A stretch of DNA of 64,000 nt from Druceiella hillmani (Eukaryota; Arthropoda; Insecta; Lepidoptera; Hepialidae), in assembly GCA_039881145.1 (NCBI GenBank), contig JAYKKI010000132.1:1898501-1962500 (forward strand), written 5' to 3'. The translations under genes and the position numbers were made by a program. Numbering within the stretch: the stretch's first letter is position 1; every line of letters begins with the position of its first letter. Shown here in pieces: positions 60,950-64,000 of the stretch. The notes beneath the pieces are model-generated. The model had not been told where the DNA came from. It saw nothing but the letters and a program-made list of their open reading frames with translations, and made no database searches.

Positions 60950-61640
60950 TTTATTTCTACGAAATATTTCTACGAAATATACCAAAGGGCAAGAGTTTAA
61001 ATTTTAAAGAAATGCTTGCCTTGATACATTTTAACGATATGCATAAGTCATGGTCTTTTTTTATTGAAAGAAATAGATTGGGAATAAATTTGTTCACTCG
61101 TTTGCCATTTACTCATATGTTTGACCTAAAGGATTCAATGTCAAGAAAGTAATAACAAGCAAGCGACCAGATAAATGTTTCCAAGAAGCAGGAAATTTAT
61201 GTAAACAATTATTTTCCCAGCTTTAAAACTGTAAACTTACCTTCGAAGGTAATAACCGCCACTCGCCATCTCGTGACCCCGGCAATAGGTCGGCTGTGGC
61301 GCCGCTCCCTGACCATTACACAATAATGACGAGCGATATGACAGGACGTTGCCTCCAATGCAGGACACAAATAGCTCGATATTATTTCGCTGACAGCCTG
61401 AAGGTAGCTAAACGAAGACGCTTTTCAAAAATGATATGACACGAAAACATTATTAAGAAATACGTACGTCAAACATGGACATTACATATTTGGTAACAGA
61501 TCAGAGTTAATAATTATACTTCAAGAAGTTTACCAAATGTTAAGATATTACGTGCTTCATTTATATTTGTCATAAGAAAACTTTTAAATACAATTTGCCA
61601 TATTAATCAATCGCCTCTCTACTGCATATAGTTGTTATAT
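60950..61640 (+). repeat. Dispersed repeat R6, copy b, with a CpG-rich centre
   Basis: It is the partner of 14640-15400 (anchors are listed there), in opposite orientation. The centre 61245-61400 is markedly richer in G+C and CpG than anything nearby (for example 'gtcggctgtggcgccgctcc'). On the minus strand it shows an ATG in fair context (61269-61267) followed by 'cttcgaag|gtaagttta', a near-consensus 5' splice site at 61241/61240. Because the donor is not conserved in copy a, I treat the splice-like signal as probably fortuitous and call only the repeat. Confidence 0.65.
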
Positions 61641-63057
61641 AAACCAAATAAATTTTATTAAAATTACCAAACGATAAAGCGAAATTTAAGAAAGTTTCAG
61701 AAAAATTTCGAAAAAATCAAGTTGATTTAATTGATTATTTACCCAAATATTGACATGTTGAAGTCCTATAAAGCAACATATTTAGATCATCTTGAACGTA
61801 AATTTACTTAATGATGAGTACATTACTGGATTTAGATGCAATATCTTACATATTATGTAGAGGATATTGCCTACCGATTGTCAATGAGTAGTGTAAGTAT
61901 GAATAGAAGAAGAGAGATAAAACTGCATCCATACAGAAAGGAGGAGAGGGAAGGTAAATAATAGGCATAATGAGGTTTCCTTTTTTACTTATAATGGTCC
62001 TCCATCACGTCTCTTCAAAGTATATGTGTGAAAGACATACGTACCCACATCACAATGTCGCATCTAACTGATCGACTGTCGCATTTTACTCTGAAATTTG
62101 TATCTACTTTTGTAAAAACCAGAGATTGTTTCAGAACTAAATATTAATTGTACATAGAAATTGTTAGAAATTTCCAAAAATACAGACAGAGAATAAAGCG
62201 AATGTTTTAAACTAGTTACTATTTTATAGTTACGAGTATATTTAAAGAGACGAAATTCAAAGAAAGAATGACATCAACTTACTTCCAAATATTATTTTCA
62301 TGTGGATATTAAATTTTCAATTAAACAACTTAACCTGAAAGCATTGATCAAAAAAGAAAAATGTGTAGTTAAGCTTTCTTTTTTGCAATATCAAAACTAT
62401 AGAAACAACAAAAAATACCTATTTTTTACAATTAATATACAACGATTAAAATATTTTTTCAGATATATTTCTGTTTTGTTCAAGAAGAAAATTATTAAAT
62501 ACTAAATTTTGTTCACTAAAAAACCTAGGATATCCTGTTTTTTTCGTTAATTATTTTTAATATCAATAGTTTGTTTAATTTCGGCTTTAAAATCGAAAAC
62601 AAAATTTAAAATCGAGAACACCGAACTTCTTCACGGGATACCGGAAAGGAAACAATAACCACTGAAATGTAAAAAATATTATGAAAATTATTATATAAAA
62701 TTGACATTATTATATAAAAATTCAATTTTCTAAAAAGAGAGTTGGAATGTGTCGATGAAGAGAATCGAATGGAATTAAAAAAGTAATAATACTTTAGGAA
62801 AACATCGTTCCATAAAAGAAAATATCTTAAAAATAAAAATTTCAATTTTCTTGGGCATTTCGCTACTATTGTCCTATAGATAAGTAGCTTTTATTACTTT
62901 TTACGATTTAATATATTCTGAAATTTTTTTATTGATACACTTAAAACTATATTTTAAAATTTTTGTAACAAATTATAAATATTCGTAAATAAACTTTCAT
63001 TTGCAATCATTGAAATCAATGAAGGTGCATCACAATGTAAGGTTGGGAATGTAACAT
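61641..63057. other. AT-rich intergenic sequence, nothing recognised
   Basis: Short frames at 62302 (+) and 62606 (-) have no recognisable domain. No RNA or repeat was seen. Confidence 0.4.
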
Positions 63058-63214
63058 GGTAACAAATGTTTGTAAAAATAAACATTATTAGGTATACACA
63101 AGTATTATACATAATTACAACTTTTAATTGTATATACGGACTTTTAAATTTGTATACGGATTTTTAATGGTGTATAATACCTAATAATGTTTATTTTTAC
63201 AAACATTTTCTACC
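63058..63214. mobile_element. MITE-like element: about 42-bp terminal inverted repeats
   Basis: The left arm 63058-63099 (ggtaacaaatgtttgtaaaa, then ataaacattattaggtata) is matched by the complement of the right arm 63170-63214, with two substitutions and a 3-base indel. The ~70-base middle holds a direct repeat (gtatatacggacttttaa / gtatacggatttttaa). It has no coding capacity. A single copy is seen here. No clear target-site duplication could be defined. Confidence 0.7.
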
Positions 63215-63499
63215 ATATTATATGTCACAGGCTTAATAATAATTTAAATCTTTACACATTTTGAAGATAACAAAAATATCTTTGTTAAAATATTTCCGTG
63301 TTATCAAACGTTTCGTGAAGAAAAGTTAATTTGGTTATTAATTGTCTTATATTATTAATAAACTATTATAGTAATTTTATTTTATTATGTAAATACAGTT
63401 CAAATTTTAATATTCTTAAATGTATTTCGTTGAAATAATCAATGTGATGAGGAAGTTGTCTAATACGAACTTATGCTATCGGTTAAAGATTTTACGAGT
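63215..63499. other. AT-rich spacer, nothing recognised
   Basis: No signal was found. Confidence 0.4.
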
Positions 63500-64000
63500 T
63501 ATTTTAATGGCGTTTAAAATTAAGCAAAAGTAACGAAAATGGAAAGGATGATGAGGTATGTAAAGGAAAGAATGAAACTTTTGACAACCTTAGTAATTAT
63601 TCACAATCTGCGTCTGAAATCGACACTCGATAAAGTTATTCCTTAAATTTTTCCTTAATCATTTACAACGCGAACACTAACAGATTTAATAATAACGAAC
63701 CTCAAGCCTTCTATTTTAGATGCGTCTAATTTGGACGAAACTTAAGTTATGGAAACATTATAACTACCAAGGAGTTAAAGAAGCTTTCTTAACATATACT
63801 AAGTTCAAACGAATCGTAGTTAATTTTGATTTAATATTACCAAAGATAATTAAAATTTCAAGTAAAAACAACTTGAATTCAAGTTAAAAACATTAATAGT
63901 TATTGGATAGTCGTTTCTAACATGATAGTGTAACCGTAACATGTTCGTTAATATAATATAACGAACGGTTCACGTTTGTGAACCGGTGTTATTCATTAGT
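63500..64000 (-). repeat. Dispersed repeat R1, copy e, cut by the window end
   Basis: Plus-strand anchors are 'ttgacaaccttagtaatta' (63582; R1b complement 'tcgacaaccttagagttag'), 'tttggacgaaacttaagtta' (63731), 'aaagaagctttcttaaca' (63777), 'aacttgaattcaagtt' (63870; R1d 'aacttagattcaagtt'). The copy probably continues past position 64000. Confidence 0.6.

Noticed and set aside
61241..61269. Short first coding exon on the minus strand
   Set aside because: The splice donor is near-consensus, but the homologous R6 copy at 14.9-15.1 kb lacks it and no downstream exon is visible. It is kept only as a finding to test.

Overview
This window looks like intergenic nuclear DNA of an arthropod, most probably an insect. 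It is strongly AT-rich and full of long (TA)n runs. Every protein-like segment I recognise is a decayed transposon: a Jockey-clade LINE and a Tc1/mariner-superfamily transposase of a type familiar from insects. It also carries the 'TGTGCCCGCGACTTCG' repeat common in insect genomes. I find no host protein-coding gene, intact tRNA or rRNA, CRISPR array or operon. I cannot name the order with confidence.

Layout. At 1-4.8 kb there is sparse sequence with two small diverged tandem arrays and a (TA)n(TG)n run. At 4.8-8.3 kb lies the longest copy of a roughly 3.5 kb dispersed repeat, here called R1. Further R1 copies are at 22.65-26.1 kb (+), 39.0-40.7 kb (+), 43.8-45.4 kb (-) and 63.5 kb to the window end (-). 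At 9.3-10.0 kb is a tandem pair of an insect-type dispersed repeat. At 13.1-14.2 kb is the 'TGTGCCCGCGACTTCG' element with a (CAGA)n end. A repeat pair, R6, links 14.6-15.4 kb with 60.95-61.6 kb in opposite orientation. R3 links 18.8-19.0 and 26.5-26.8 kb. A tandem duplication, R5, covers 28.25-30.05 kb.

At 31.8-33.4 kb is a 5'-truncated Jockey-like LINE on the minus strand. It has a poly(A) tail and a perfect 11-bp target-site duplication. From 33.6 kb on there is a diverged ~120-bp tandem array, then a ~3 kb repeat, R2. R2 has a second copy in tandem (to 38.95 kb) and a third at 42.05-43.15 kb. tRNA-derived SINEs lie at 43.2 kb (+) and 53.2 kb (-). The second is inserted inside a degenerate mariner-like transposase, and the mariner element still has recognisable terminal inverted repeats at 52.74 and 54.39 kb.

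The most unusual structure is a family of four palindromic elements, here called PAL1, at 29.0, 29.7, 39.5 and 47.1 kb. Each has ~80-bp inverted arms, a short loop and a one-sided ~45-bp tail. Two copies are flanked by 11-12 bp direct repeats, and the loop is flipped relative to the tail in one copy. Six other unrelated hairpins are scattered through the window.

No group of genes here works together, and I see no new enzymatic or defence system. The interest lies in repeat architecture and nesting order. All homology statements were made by reading and aligning by eye, so percent identities were not computed and repeat boundaries are approximate.
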